NCBI RefSeq assembly: GCF_030269325.1
Contig: NZ_BSTD01000010.1
Location: 62,001 to 126,000, forward strand
DNA length: 64,000 nt
Direction: 5' to 3'
Origin: Amycolatopsis sp. NBRC 101858
GTDB lineage: Bacteria > Actinomycetota > Actinomycetes > Mycobacteriales > Pseudonocardiaceae
The notes below the pieces were generated by a model that ran no database searches, had not been told where the DNA came from, and saw nothing but the letters and a program-made list of their open reading frames with translations. Position numbers and translations under genes: made by a program. Below, piece after piece: positions 8,155 to 16,455 of the stretch (positions within the stretch are counted from its first letter, which is position 1; the number at the start of each line of letters is the position of its first letter).

Positions 8155-8838
8155 GGTCACCTCGAGTGGCCTGACGGGAAAGAAAAGTGAACTCGACGTC
8201 ACCGCCGACCATATTGGCTCGCCAGGGGCCCGGCACCTGAGAGAACGGCAGCAGTGTTCCGGCGGTTTCGCGGCGCTCTCGGGCCAACTTGGATAAAACG
8301 GACTTAGGCGACATCAGTGCCTTGACAACATGTCAGACGCGTTGATAGACAAACTCATATCTTCCGAACGAGACCCTCCGAGGGTGCGCCATATGGAGAT
8401 CGCCAGTCGGCCTCAGCCATCCGACGCCGCCCAGCCGCGTGCGCGCCACCCCGAGCGACCCGGTCAGCGGGACGTGACTCCGGATTCCCCCTCATGCGCC
8501 GCCGGGTTCCGGCCGGCCGCCGAACAGGAGCTGCGTGGCCGTTCGCCGACGGCAGCTTGATCCTTGCTCTGTCCGGCCGCTCCGGGCACTCTCGGTGCCG
8601 AGGTCCGGTGAACAGAATTCCACGACGTGATCCCCGGGCAGGGAGATCGCGGTACTGTGGTAAGAGTGAAAAACTGGGGGTTGGTAGCTGGGGTTGAATT
8701 CGGCTTGAACTGAATCGATCGGATCGCGCGCTCCGCCGGGTGTTGAGGTGCGCGCACTCGGTGATCGCGGGCTGGGGGTTGTCGGGTGACGGCAGCTGGG
8801 GGGTCGCGCGATCGCCGGTCGAAGGTACTGGGGGCTTT
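8155..8838. promoter_or_regulatory. 684-bp divergent promoter region between P450 operon and regulator
   Basis: No credible gene is seen here. The right half is less GC-rich than the surrounding genes. It contains an inverted repeat TGACA-ACA-TGTCA at 8323-8335 and five CTGGGG(G) boxes at 8674, 8688, 8772, 8796 and 8828, the last acting as the Shine-Dalgarno of the regulator gene. The arrangement suggests a controlled divergent promoter. Confidence 0.5.
8322..8349 (+). promoter_or_regulatory. possible sigma-70-type promoter with overlapping inverted repeat
   Basis: TTGACA (8322-8327) and GATAGA (8344-8349) are separated by 16 bases. The -35 overlaps the inverted repeat TGACA-ACA-TGTCA. If used, it gives a leader of roughly 480 nt before the regulator gene. 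The -10 match is weak. Confidence 0.3.
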
Positions 8839-10233
8839 GTGTTCGAATCGAATGAATCATTCAGAGTTGAATTACGAAGATTGCGCATCAAATCCGGCGT
8901 CACGCAGGAAGAATTGGCGGAGGCGTCGGGCATCAGCGTGCGGGCGATCAGTGACCTCGAGCGGGGCCGGACCCGCCGCCCGCAACGCAAGACGGTGGAG
9001 CTGCTGGCCACCGGCATGCGGCTGGACGAGCACGACACGGCTCGGCTGGTCCACGTCGCGCGGAAGGCCACTTTGCAGGTGTCACTGCCGCACGCCGGGC
9101 CCGGCGCGGTCCAGTGCGGGCACGACGCGGCCCGCTTCGAGGCGGCGGATCCGGGCCGGATCTGCGAGCTGCCGCCCCGGCTGCCGGGGTTGCGCAACAC
9201 GCTGCCGGACTACCCGGTGCTCGACGACTTCCTGCAGTCGGTGGCCGCGGCCGAGACGGTGACCCCGGCCAACGGCAACACCGCGTTCATCGTCGGGTCG
9301 CCGTGGGTGGGCAAGACCACGGCGGCGGTGCACGCGGCGTACAAGTGGCGGCACCTGTTCCCGGACGGTCAGCTGTTCATCGACCTCAGTCCCGACGGCC
9401 AGTCGGCGATGCGCCCGCTCGACGTCGTGCGGCGGTTGTCCCGTTCGGTCGGCGCACCGGTGGCGGAGGGAGCGGACCTCGAATCCGCGGCGGCGGCGCT
9501 GCGGAGCTTCCTGGCCAGCCGGCGGCTCCTGATCGTCCTCGACAAGGTGGTCAGCGAAGCCCAGGTGCGCGCGGTGCTGCCGGGCGTCAGCGCGAGCGCG
9601 GTGCTCGCGGTGTGCCGGCGCCGGTTCCCGGCGCAGACGGGCATGCCGACGGTGTCGGTCGAGCCGCTGTCGGTCGGCCTGTCCGTGGCCCTGCTGGCGG
9701 CGGCGCTCGGCGAGCAGCGGATCAGGGACGAGTACGACGCGGCGATCGGGCTGGCCACCCTGAGCGGCGGGCTCCCGCTGGCGCTGCAGTGGGTGAGCGG
9801 CCGGCTGCAGCGCAATCCACATTGGACACTGCACCGGCTGTTCACGGCCTTGATCAACCCGCAGACGAGGAAGGATCTGATCGGGTCCTGCCGGATGGAC
9901 CTCAGCGGCCGGTTCTACACCCTGTACGAAGAGTTGTCCCCGGACACGCAGCGCGCGTTGTGCGCGCTGTCGCACATCCACGCCGACGAGTTCACCTTGG
10001 ACATGGCGGCCGCGGTGCTCGGCACCGCGGTCGACGACGCCGAGCGGATGATCGAGTACCTCATGGAGTGGCAGATCATCTCGGTCCACTACGACTCGGC
10101 ACGCGCGGCCGCGTTCCGGATAAACCCGTTCGTCCGCACGTTCGCGATGAGCGTGTCAGAGACGAGTGACCCGCTGGCCGACCTGGAGAACGTCCGCCAG
10201 CGAGCGACTACGGTCCTGGGCATCAAGGTATGA
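8839..10233 (+). CDS. XRE helix-turn-helix plus STAND (NB-ARC-type) ATPase regulator
   Basis: This 464-residue protein is a probable pathway-specific transcription regulator. The N-terminal XRE domain (SGVTQEELAEASGISVRAIS) is near residues 18-37. A Walker A GSPWVGKTT lies near 152, a Walker B-like LLIVLDKV follows, and the STAND signature GLPLAL is further on. The C-terminal TPR or BTAD part found in larger AfsR/SARP relatives is absent. The GTG start at 8839 has GGGGG five bases upstream; the longer frame from 8740 lacks this. It is divergent from the P450 operon, which it probably controls. Confidence 0.82.
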   Translation: MFESNESFRVELRRLRIKSGVTQEELAEASGISVRAISDLERGRTRRPQRKTVELLATGMRLDEHDTARLVHVARKATLQVSLPHAGPGAVQCGHDAARFEAADPGRICELPPRLPGLRNTLPDYPVLDDFLQSVAAAETVTPANGNTAFIVGSPWVGKTTAAVHAAYKWRHLFPDGQLFIDLSPDGQSAMRPLDVVRRLSRSVGAPVAEGADLESAAAALRSFLASRRLLIVLDKVVSEAQVRAVLPGVSASAVLAVCRRRFPAQTGMPTVSVEPLSVGLSVALLAAALGEQRIRDEYDAAIGLATLSGGLPLALQWVSGRLQRNPHWTLHRLFTALINPQTRKDLIGSCRMDLSGRFYTLYEELSPDTQRALCALSHIHADEFTLDMAAAVLGTAVDDAERMIEYLMEWQIISVHYDSARAAAFRINPFVRTFAMSVSETSDPLADLENVRQRATTVLGIKV

Positions 10234-10250
10234 CGACCGGCGGATGACGT

Positions 10251-10285
10251 CGGACCGCACGGCGGGCCGACCGCCGTGCGGTCCG
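10251..10285 (+). terminator. strong hairpin terminator after the regulator
   Basis: Perfect 15-bp arms (CGGACCGCACGGCGG and its complement) flank a 5-base loop, 17 bases after the stop codon. Confidence 0.75.
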
Positions 10286-10312
10286 CCGTTGCCGCGCCGA
10301 CGCCAGAATGCA

Positions 10313-10343
10313 GCCCCTGACCGGATGACACCTGGTCAGGGGC
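10313..10343. terminator. second hairpin at the cluster boundary
   Basis: Arms GCCCCTGACC and GGTCAGGGGC flank an 11-base loop, just beyond the first terminator. It may terminate readthrough from either direction. Confidence 0.5.
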
Positions 10344-10826
10344 CGTTCTGTGCTGGTCAAGCGGAGTGCCCCCGGCGCGGCTCCATCCAGAACCCAACGG
10401 CTTGAGATCGGGATCAGTGGTGGACCGAGCTGAGCGAGAACGCCATAGGCGTCCTGCTGGCCGGGCTGTGTCCGAGGGCTCTTGCCCGTCATGGGCAGAG
10501 CGATGTCGAACTTGTTCCGCTCATCACGCCAAGCCCGAACGCGGCTGACGTGGGTAACCCGCCTGGCACCCATGGTGACGGCAACCCGCTGACCAGCAAA
10601 GGGAACCACGATCCATGCCCTGGTTGTTCCGGGTGCCTCCTGGTAGGGAAAACTCCACCCCGCACGGTGGTGTCGTCCCCAGGACCGGTTGGGGTGCCAG
10701 CTTGATCGTGTGCGGCGCTACAGCCGGCCAGGCTTGTGTCGTGGCCCAGATGACTGACTTTCAGCTCCGCCCCAGGGAGAGTGGCATGCCGGTGCCCCGG
10801 TTGCGGCGCGTATCGGAGGGTTCCGG
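10344..10826. other. non-coding stretch before the DMT transporter
   Basis: About 480 bp with weaker GC and codon bias than the genes around it, and only short unconvincing frames on either strand. A minus-strand frame (10223-10609) could be a decayed gene but matches nothing I recognise. GGAGGG at 10817 serves the next gene. No RNA motif is recognised. Confidence 0.4.
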
Positions 10827-11756
10827 ATGAACGTCATCGGGATCGCGTTTGCCATGGCAGGTGCCGTGTTCGCCGCGCTGGCCGCGCACATGCAGCACCG
10901 GGCGGTGCACACGACGATGCGGGACGCCGACGACGGGCCGACGCTGCGACTGCGTTCGTTCAGCCGGTTGCTGCGCCAGTCAGGCTGGCTGCTCGGCCTG
11001 CTCGTGATGATCGTCGGCGGGACGCTGCACGCGGTAGCGCTCGGTCTCGCACCGGTTATCGTGGTGCAGCCGGTCGGTGTGCTCGCGGTCGGTGCGACCG
11101 CGTTGTTCGCTGCCAGGGCGGGCGGGCCGAAGCTCACCGGACGCGGCTGGCTGGCGATCGGCGCGATCGCGGCAGGCGTGGCTGGTTTCGTGTGGATTGC
11201 GGCGAACAACACCACGCCGACCGAGGTGAGCGATTCGGCCGGCCTCCAAGCCGCCAAACTCGTCGCGGCCGGCGTGGTCGGGATGTCCCTGCTCGCCATG
11301 ATGACGCGGGGACGGGCACGCGGCCTTGCGTTCGCCACCGCCGCGGCCACGGCGTACGGGCTGGTATCGGTGCTGACCAGGGCGGTGCTGCAGCAGGCCC
11401 AGCACGGCGGTCCGGTCTCCGCGCTGATCGTTTCCGCGATCGCCATCCTGCTTGCCCTGCTGGTCGGGGCCTGGCTGGTGCAGCAGGCGTATGCCAGCGC
11501 ACCACCGCACACGGTGATGGCGTGCATCACGGTGGTGGACCCGATCGTTGCGGTGGCGATCGGGGTGGGGCTGCTCGGTGAAGCGAGCTCGATCAGCGGT
11601 TGGGTCGCCGTGTCGGGGCTGCTCTGCGCGTTCCTCGCCATCGGTGGCGTACTGGCACTGGCCCGGTTCACCGATCATCGCGGCGAGATCGTACGGCCGC
11701 ACTCGGTCCTGGATTCGAGCAAGCGACCAGTGCCGGAACCCGTTCGCGCAGGCTGA
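10827..11756 (+). CDS. DMT/EamA-like multispanning membrane transporter
   Basis: This 309-residue protein has about nine to ten hydrophobic segments, beginning IGIAFAMAGAVFAALAAHM. It resembles actinobacterial DMT-superfamily (EamA/NIPA-like) permeases. Motifs of this group include the APVIVVQPVGVLAVGATALFAA region in the first half and the ITVVDPIVAVAIGVGLLGE region in the second, reflecting the internal repeat. The ATG at 10827 follows GGAGGG at a good distance. The transported compound is unknown. It is a single gene, convergent with the DUF2637 gene. Confidence 0.75.
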   Translation: MNVIGIAFAMAGAVFAALAAHMQHRAVHTTMRDADDGPTLRLRSFSRLLRQSGWLLGLLVMIVGGTLHAVALGLAPVIVVQPVGVLAVGATALFAARAGGPKLTGRGWLAIGAIAAGVAGFVWIAANNTTPTEVSDSAGLQAAKLVAAGVVGMSLLAMMTRGRARGLAFATAAATAYGLVSVLTRAVLQQAQHGGPVSALIVSAIAILLALLVGAWLVQQAYASAPPHTVMACITVVDPIVAVAIGVGLLGEASSISGWVAVSGLLCAFLAIGGVLALARFTDHRGEIVRPHSVLDSSKRPVPEPVRAG

Positions 11757-11841
11757 CCCAAGCGCGAGCGTGAACGCCGCGCTAGCCATCTGTATAACGA
11801 CATATATGGCGGGGCGAGCGCCGCGCGTACAGCACCGTATT

Positions 11842-12294
11842 TCACTTGCTGGGCGTGGGTGCGGCAGCTTGCACGGCGGCGATTGGGTCGTAGTGCCACG
11901 CGGTGAGGACTGCGTGGATGTGGCCGTAGGAGATCGCGAACGATCCGACCGCGACGATGGTGCCGATGCCGTAGCGGACCGTGTTCCAGAACCAGGTCCG
12001 TCGCCAGCTCACCCTGGTGAGCACCTCGACCGTGACGATCAGGGCGATCGGCCATACGCCGGCGCCGACCTGGGGGCTCAGACCCGGCGGCTGCGCGCTC
12101 GCGGGCAGCCAGGTGTGCAGGACGTTGGCGGCGATCGAAGTGACGGAGCCGAAAGCGAAACCAAGCCGGCTGTTCCGCTCGTGGGAGTCAGGCTTGGTCG
12201 AGCCGTGGGTAGAGCACCTCTTCGACCAGCAGGAGGATCGCCGCGGCGACCGGGATGGCGACCAGGGCTCCGATGATGCCCAGCAGCGCGCCAC
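11842..12294 (-). pseudogene. shortened DUF2637-type membrane protein
   Basis: From about residue 43 the frame reads RLGFAFGSVTSIAANVLHTW, then GVWPIALIVTVEVLTRV, then VAVGSFAISYGHIHAVLTAW. This matches the order of segments in the DUF2637 (SpdB-like) membrane proteins of actinobacterial plasmids and integrative elements. It stops soon after, where relatives continue with a further VDG-containing helix. There is no start codon near the conserved beginning. The only in-frame ATG (12294) lies 107 bp inside the AI-2E permease gene and would encode a Ser/Arg/Cys-rich nonsense-like N-terminus. It is probably a truncated remnant of a mobile element, although a short functional form is possible. Confidence 0.45.
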
Positions 12295-13345
12295 CGAGCA
12301 GGACGGCGACGACGGTGACCAGCGCGGGGACCTTGAGCACGTTCCCGATGATCTTCGGCACCAGCAGGTAGTCCTCGACCAGCCGGTAGACGACGAAGAA
12401 CCCCACGGTCGCCAGGCACACCGGGAGTGAGACGGTGAGCGCGACGAGGCTCACCAGGACGCCGCCGACCACGGAGCCGATCACCGGGATCAGGTCGAGC
12501 ACCGCGACCGCGATCGCCAGCAGCGCCGCGTAGGGGACGCCGAAGATCAGCAGCCAGACCAGGGTGAGCACCCCGGCGATGACGGAGACGGCCAGGTTGC
12601 CCAGGACGTAGCCGCCGACCTTGGAGAAGATGTCGTCGCCGATGAGGATCGCCCGCGGCCGGCGGGAGTGCGGGACGAGCCGGTACATCGTGGCGCGGAT
12701 GCGGGGCAGGTCGGCGACGAAGTAGATGGTCAGGACGACCACGATCAGCGCGTCGGTCACGACGTTGAAGACCGCTTTGCCGGCGCCCAGGACACCGCCG
12801 GCGAGGCCGCCGCCGGAGCTGAGCGCCGACTCGACCGCCTGCTGCAGGTGGAAGCGTTCGTTGAGGCGGCCGAGGAAGGTGTTGTGGTCCTGGGCCTCGC
12901 GCAGGTACTCGGGGGCCTGCTTGACCAGCGCGGTGGCCTGTTCGACGATCACGGGGATCGCGGCGGCGAGGAACCCGCCGGCCGCGCCGAAGGCGACGAC
13001 GAACACGGTGGTGACGGCGAGCCAGCGCGGGAAGCGGCGGCTGACCAGCCACGACACGGCGGGTTCCGCGCCGATGGCGAGGAACAGGGCGAGCCCGACC
13101 AGGACGAGGATCTGCTCGGCGCCGGCGAGGAGCTGGATCAGGCCGTAGGTCACGGCGACCCCGGCCGCGGCGGTCATGCCGATGAAGAACGGCGATCGGC
13201 GGTCGAGCCGCTTGCCGATCCCGCCCAGCGGCCGTTCGGGGGTGCTGATTTCCGCGGCTTCGGCTTCCGCCTCGGCGACCATGCCTTCGTCGTCGCTGTG
13301 GGGTTGCCCCACGAGCGGGTGGTGTCCTTCGGGAGTGGAGGTCAT
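12188..13345 (-). CDS. AI-2E family (PerM/TqsA-like) membrane permease
   Basis: This 385-residue protein has a charged N-terminus, six to eight membrane segments and the family's conserved loop with F-x-x-D-L-P-R-I-R near the middle. The C-terminal half contains VPYAALLAIAVAVLDLIPVIG and the final GALVAIPVAAAILLLVEE. Members export or exchange small molecules or ions; the AI-2 name comes from one E. coli member and should not be read as the substrate here. The ATG at 13345 (MTSTPEGHHPL) is preferred over 13441 because upstream codons look non-coding. No partner gene is obvious. Confidence 0.82.
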   Translation of the reverse strand: MTSTPEGHHPLVGQPHSDDEGMVAEAEAEAAEISTPERPLGGIGKRLDRRSPFFIGMTAAAGVAVTYGLIQLLAGAEQILVLVGLALFLAIGAEPAVSWLVSRRFPRWLAVTTVFVVAFGAAGGFLAAAIPVIVEQATALVKQAPEYLREAQDHNTFLGRLNERFHLQQAVESALSSGGGLAGGVLGAGKAVFNVVTDALIVVVLTIYFVADLPRIRATMYRLVPHSRRPRAILIGDDIFSKVGGYVLGNLAVSVIAGVLTLVWLLIFGVPYAALLAIAVAVLDLIPVIGSVVGGVLVSLVALTVSLPVCLATVGFFVVYRLVEDYLLVPKIIGNVLKVPALVTVVAVLLGGALLGIIGALVAIPVAAAILLLVEEVLYPRLDQA

Positions 13346-13566
13346 GAGGCACCGCGCTGTCTCGCACCCGGGGTACGTGGAGGAAGGCCGACGCGACCCG
13401 TGGTGACGAAGCCGCGCGCTGGTGATCGGCTGTGTGTTCAACCTCGGGGAGGGTAGCCAGGCCGGGCGGGCTTCAACCGGCCGCGAGGGCGGCTGTTTCG
13501 CGAGTGGCGCTCAGCCGAGGTTCTCGCGCTCGGCGGGGTGCTTCGGGCCGATTTCCGGTGCAGCCG

Positions 13567-14238
13567 TCAGAGCGGTCCTTCCAGCGCCGCGATCGCCCGG
13601 CGTCCGAGGCTGCCCTGGACATGCCTCTTCATCGCGCGCTCCGCTGCTCGGGCGTCTCCCGCGATGACCGTCTCCGCGATCTCCGCGTGCTCCTGGCGGA
13701 CGCGCTCGCGGTCCTCGTCGGTGTCCGGTGTGGACCGCAGCGCCACCAGGCGGTAGCGGTCCGCCTTGTCCCAGAGCCCTTCGAGCAGCGACGACAGCAG
13801 CGGGTTGTGCGACGCCGTGTACACACTGCGGTGGAACGCCCGGTGCGCCAGCAGCGCCTCGAATCCCGTCGACGCGCTGAGGGGCTCGAGGCCGCGGAGT
13901 GCCGACTCGATGGCCGCCACGTCCGCCTCCGTGCGGCGGCCCGCCGCGAGCTTGGCCGCCAGGGGGTCGAGGTTTTCGCGGATTTCGAAGAGGCTCCGCG
14001 CCTCCGCGGCGTCCAGCTCGGTGACGCGCGCGTCGCGGTGGGACGCCAGTGTCACCAGGCCCTCCGCGTCCAGCCGCCGGAGTGCCTCGCGCAGGGGAGT
14101 CGTGCTGACCCCCAGCTCGACCGCGAGGTGCTCCTGGGAAATGGTCTGCCCGGCGGCCAGCTCACCGGCGAGGATGCGGCGGCGCAGCTCCTCGTAGGCG
14201 TACGCGTTCTTGGTGAGAGCCGGGCGGGGGCTGGTCAT
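13567..14238 (-). CDS. GntR-family (FCD domain) transcription regulator
   Basis: This 223-residue regulator has an N-terminal winged helix (QTISQEHLAVELGVSTTPLR at about 31-50, then REALRRLDAEGLV) and a helical FCD ligand-binding domain with RENLDPLAAKLAA and AHRAFHRSVY. FCD members bind carboxylic-acid effectors, often with a metal. It is the last gene of the minus-strand operon AcnA, MBL, kinase::aminotransferase, GntR. A motif close to its start (14249-14262) is repeated in the promoter of the whole operon, which suggests it represses both sites. Confidence 0.88.
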   Translation of the reverse strand: MTSPRPALTKNAYAYEELRRRILAGELAAGQTISQEHLAVELGVSTTPLREALRRLDAEGLVTLASHRDARVTELDAAEARSLFEIRENLDPLAAKLAAGRRTEADVAAIESALRGLEPLSASTGFEALLAHRAFHRSVYTASHNPLLSSLLEGLWDKADRYRLVALRSTPDTDEDRERVRQEHAEIAETVIAGDARAAERAMKRHVQGSLGRRAIAALEGPL

Positions 14239-14247
14239 CCGGCCAGC

Positions 14248-16455
14248 CTATAGCCCATAACCACGCGTCGCTTCCGCGAGGCGCGCGACGAACTCGTCCG
14301 CGTGCGCCTCCTCCCAGACCAGCGGCGGACGCACCTTCAGCACGTCTCCGCCGGGACCGGTCAGACCGGCGAGCACGCCCCGGGTGACCAGGCCGTCGAG
14401 CAGGGACCGTGCCACTTCACGGGAAGGACTGCCGTCGACCGGCAGCACGTCGACGCCCGCCAGCAACCCCGTGCCCCGCACCGGACCGAGCACCGCCGAC
14501 CCGGCCGCCAGCTCGCGCAGCCCGCGGCGGAGGTGCTCGCCGACCCGGACCGCTTGAGCCGGGAGGCCGGTCAGCTCGAGGACGTCGAGGACCGCGTGGC
14601 CCGCGGCCGCCGCGGCCGGGGTCGCCGCGAACGTCGAGAAGTACTCGTACTCGCGCGCCAGCACGTCGGCGATTTCGCGGCGGGTGACCAGCGCGCCGAT
14701 CGGGTAGCCCGCGCCCATCGGCTTGCCGAGCGTCACGAGGTCGGGCGTGATCCCGGCCAAAGCGAATCGCCACAGCTGCGGCCCGCTGCGTCCGTAGCCG
14801 GACTGGACTTCGTCCGCGAGGTACAGCGCACCCGCCGAATGGGCGCCTTCGACCAGCCCGGCCAGGAACTCGGAGGGGGCGTCGAGGATGCCCTCCGACG
14901 TGAACTGCGAGTCGGCCAGCACCAGCGCCGGACGCAGGCCCGCGGCCTCGATCCGGGGCGCCACACCGGGTTCGCGCGGTGCGGCGAAGGTCCCGACGTG
15001 TGCGGGCCGGTAGCCCGGCGGCCACTCGTTCGAGCTGAGCTCCGCCATCCACTTCGACGAGCCGTGGTACGCGTGCTCGGCGATGATCGCCGCGTCGCCG
15101 CCGGTGTACGCCGTCGCCAGGCGCCACGCCAGCTCGTTCGCCTCGGTGCCGGACGTCGTGAACAGGCACGTGTCCAGCTCCGGCGGCATCGTCGCCAGGA
15201 TCCGCTCGGCCAGGGAGACGATGCCGCCGTGCAGGTACCGCGAATGCGTGTTCAGCTCCGCCAGCTGCCGCCCGACGGCCCGCGCGACGGCGGGGTGCGC
15301 GTGCCCGACGACCGCCACGTTGTTGTACGCGTCGAGGTACCGCCGTCCGTCCCGGGCGTACAGCCAAGGGCCTTCGCCGCGGACCAGTTCGAGCGGACGG
15401 CGGTAGAACAGCGGGGACAGCCCGCCGCCCATCGCCGCCGCGCGCCGGGACGGCAGCTCGCCCGCCGGGACAGCCGAAGCGACGTCGCGGGTGCCGGCCA
15501 GGCGCGCCAGCCGGTCGCCCAGCTCGTCCGGGGTGAGGTCGGCGAGCAGCCGCAGCACGCGCTCGCTCGTGTCGTCGTACTGGGTGATGTACCGCTCGTT
15601 GTCGCGGTGGGTCTCGCGCCGCGTCGCCGACACCGCCAGCGTCGTGAGCAGCCGCGCGATCACCAGCTCGCCGAGCACCGCGGCCTCGGCCACACCCAGC
15701 GCGCGGTGCCGCTGGTAGCCGCGCAGCACGGCTTCGGTCGCGCGCCAGACGTCCTCGGCCCGGCGCAGCACCGAGGTCAGCGTGACGGCCAGGTCGGTGA
15801 CGGCGGCCGTGTGGTGCATGTCGCCGAAGTCGATCACTCCAGTGACCGCGCCCGCTTCGGCCAGGACGTTGGTGAGCGTGACGTCGGCGTGCTGCAGCCC
15901 GGCCGGCAGCGTCGCGGTGGCGGCGAGCGCCGGCGCCACCCGGGCCACGAGCTCGGCCCGGCCGATCCCGGACGCCGCGACGACCGCCGGCGTCCGGCGG
16001 ACGTCCCACAGCAGCTCCCGTCCCGCCGCCGGGTGGAAGAACCCCTGCAGCGCCACGGAAACCCGCGCCGCGGCCGAGCCGACCCGCGCGGCCATCGCGT
16101 CGTCGACCGGGCTCCCCTCGAGCGGACGGCCGGGCAGCAGCGTGATCAGCCGGGCCAGGCAGGCCCGGCCGGTGTCGTCGGTCAGCCGCGCGACCTCGCC
16201 GACCGGCTCCGGCACCGGCAGCCCGGGGTCGGCGGCCCGCACGTGCGCGAGCGCGCGGACCTCCATGTCGACGACGTCGGCGCGCTCGGCCGGGTTCGAG
16301 ATCTTCAGTACGAACTCCTCGTCGACGAGCACGTTGAGGTCGCGCTCGCTGTCGAGCGGCTTCAGCACGGTGTCCGCGAGGTCCCAGTGCTCGCGCAGCG
16401 CCGCGCGCAGGCTGCCGGGGGAGAAGGCCGGGGCCGGTTCGGTGAAGGTGCTCAT
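14248..16455 (-). CDS. fusion of an APH-type kinase and a class-III aminotransferase/phospho-lyase
   Basis: This 735-residue protein has two enzymes in one chain. Residues about 25-330 form an aminoglycoside-phosphotransferase-like small-molecule kinase (LQHADVTLTN with His189, Asp191 and Asn196, then GVIDFGD). Residues about 345-735 form a fold-type-I, class-III PLP enzyme (SGTEAN, DEVQSGYGRSG, PLP lysine K578 in TLGKPMGAGYPIGAL). Relatives in which a kinase is paired with such a domain phosphorylate an amino-alcohol and eliminate phosphate plus ammonia, as in ethanolamine-phosphate and phosphohydroxylysine phospho-lyases. The substrate here is unknown. The start overlaps the MBL stop (ATGA). 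Confidence 0.88.
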   Translation of the reverse strand: MSTFTEPAPAFSPGSLRAALREHWDLADTVLKPLDSERDLNVLVDEEFVLKISNPAERADVVDMEVRALAHVRAADPGLPVPEPVGEVARLTDDTGRACLARLITLLPGRPLEGSPVDDAMAARVGSAAARVSVALQGFFHPAAGRELLWDVRRTPAVVAASGIGRAELVARVAPALAATATLPAGLQHADVTLTNVLAEAGAVTGVIDFGDMHHTAAVTDLAVTLTSVLRRAEDVWRATEAVLRGYQRHRALGVAEAAVLGELVIARLLTTLAVSATRRETHRDNERYITQYDDTSERVLRLLADLTPDELGDRLARLAGTRDVASAVPAGELPSRRAAAMGGGLSPLFYRRPLELVRGEGPWLYARDGRRYLDAYNNVAVVGHAHPAVARAVGRQLAELNTHSRYLHGGIVSLAERILATMPPELDTCLFTTSGTEANELAWRLATAYTGGDAAIIAEHAYHGSSKWMAELSSNEWPPGYRPAHVGTFAAPREPGVAPRIEAAGLRPALVLADSQFTSEGILDAPSEFLAGLVEGAHSAGALYLADEVQSGYGRSGPQLWRFALAGITPDLVTLGKPMGAGYPIGALVTRREIADVLAREYEYFSTFAATPAAAAAGHAVLDVLELTGLPAQAVRVGEHLRRGLRELAAGSAVLGPVRGTGLLAGVDVLPVDGSPSREVARSLLDGLVTRGVLAGLTGPGGDVLKVRPPLVWEEAHADEFVARLAEATRGYGL
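14249..14262 (-). promoter_or_regulatory. putative GntR operator, copy 2
   Basis: On the minus strand the sequence TTATGGGCTATAG lies 11 bases before the GntR start and overlaps the stop codon of the aminotransferase gene. It shares TTAT(A/G)GGCTATA with the palindrome at 19657-19672, in a locus where AT-rich runs are rare. Confidence 0.45.

Noticed and set aside
10475..10500. Hairpin GCTCTTGCCC...GGGCAGAGC
   Set aside because: It has a bulged arm and no gene ends near it; treated as chance pairing.
10223..10609. Possible transposase remnant in the gap after the regulator
   Set aside because: No catalytic motif, inverted terminal repeat or target duplication could be seen, so it is left as non-coding.
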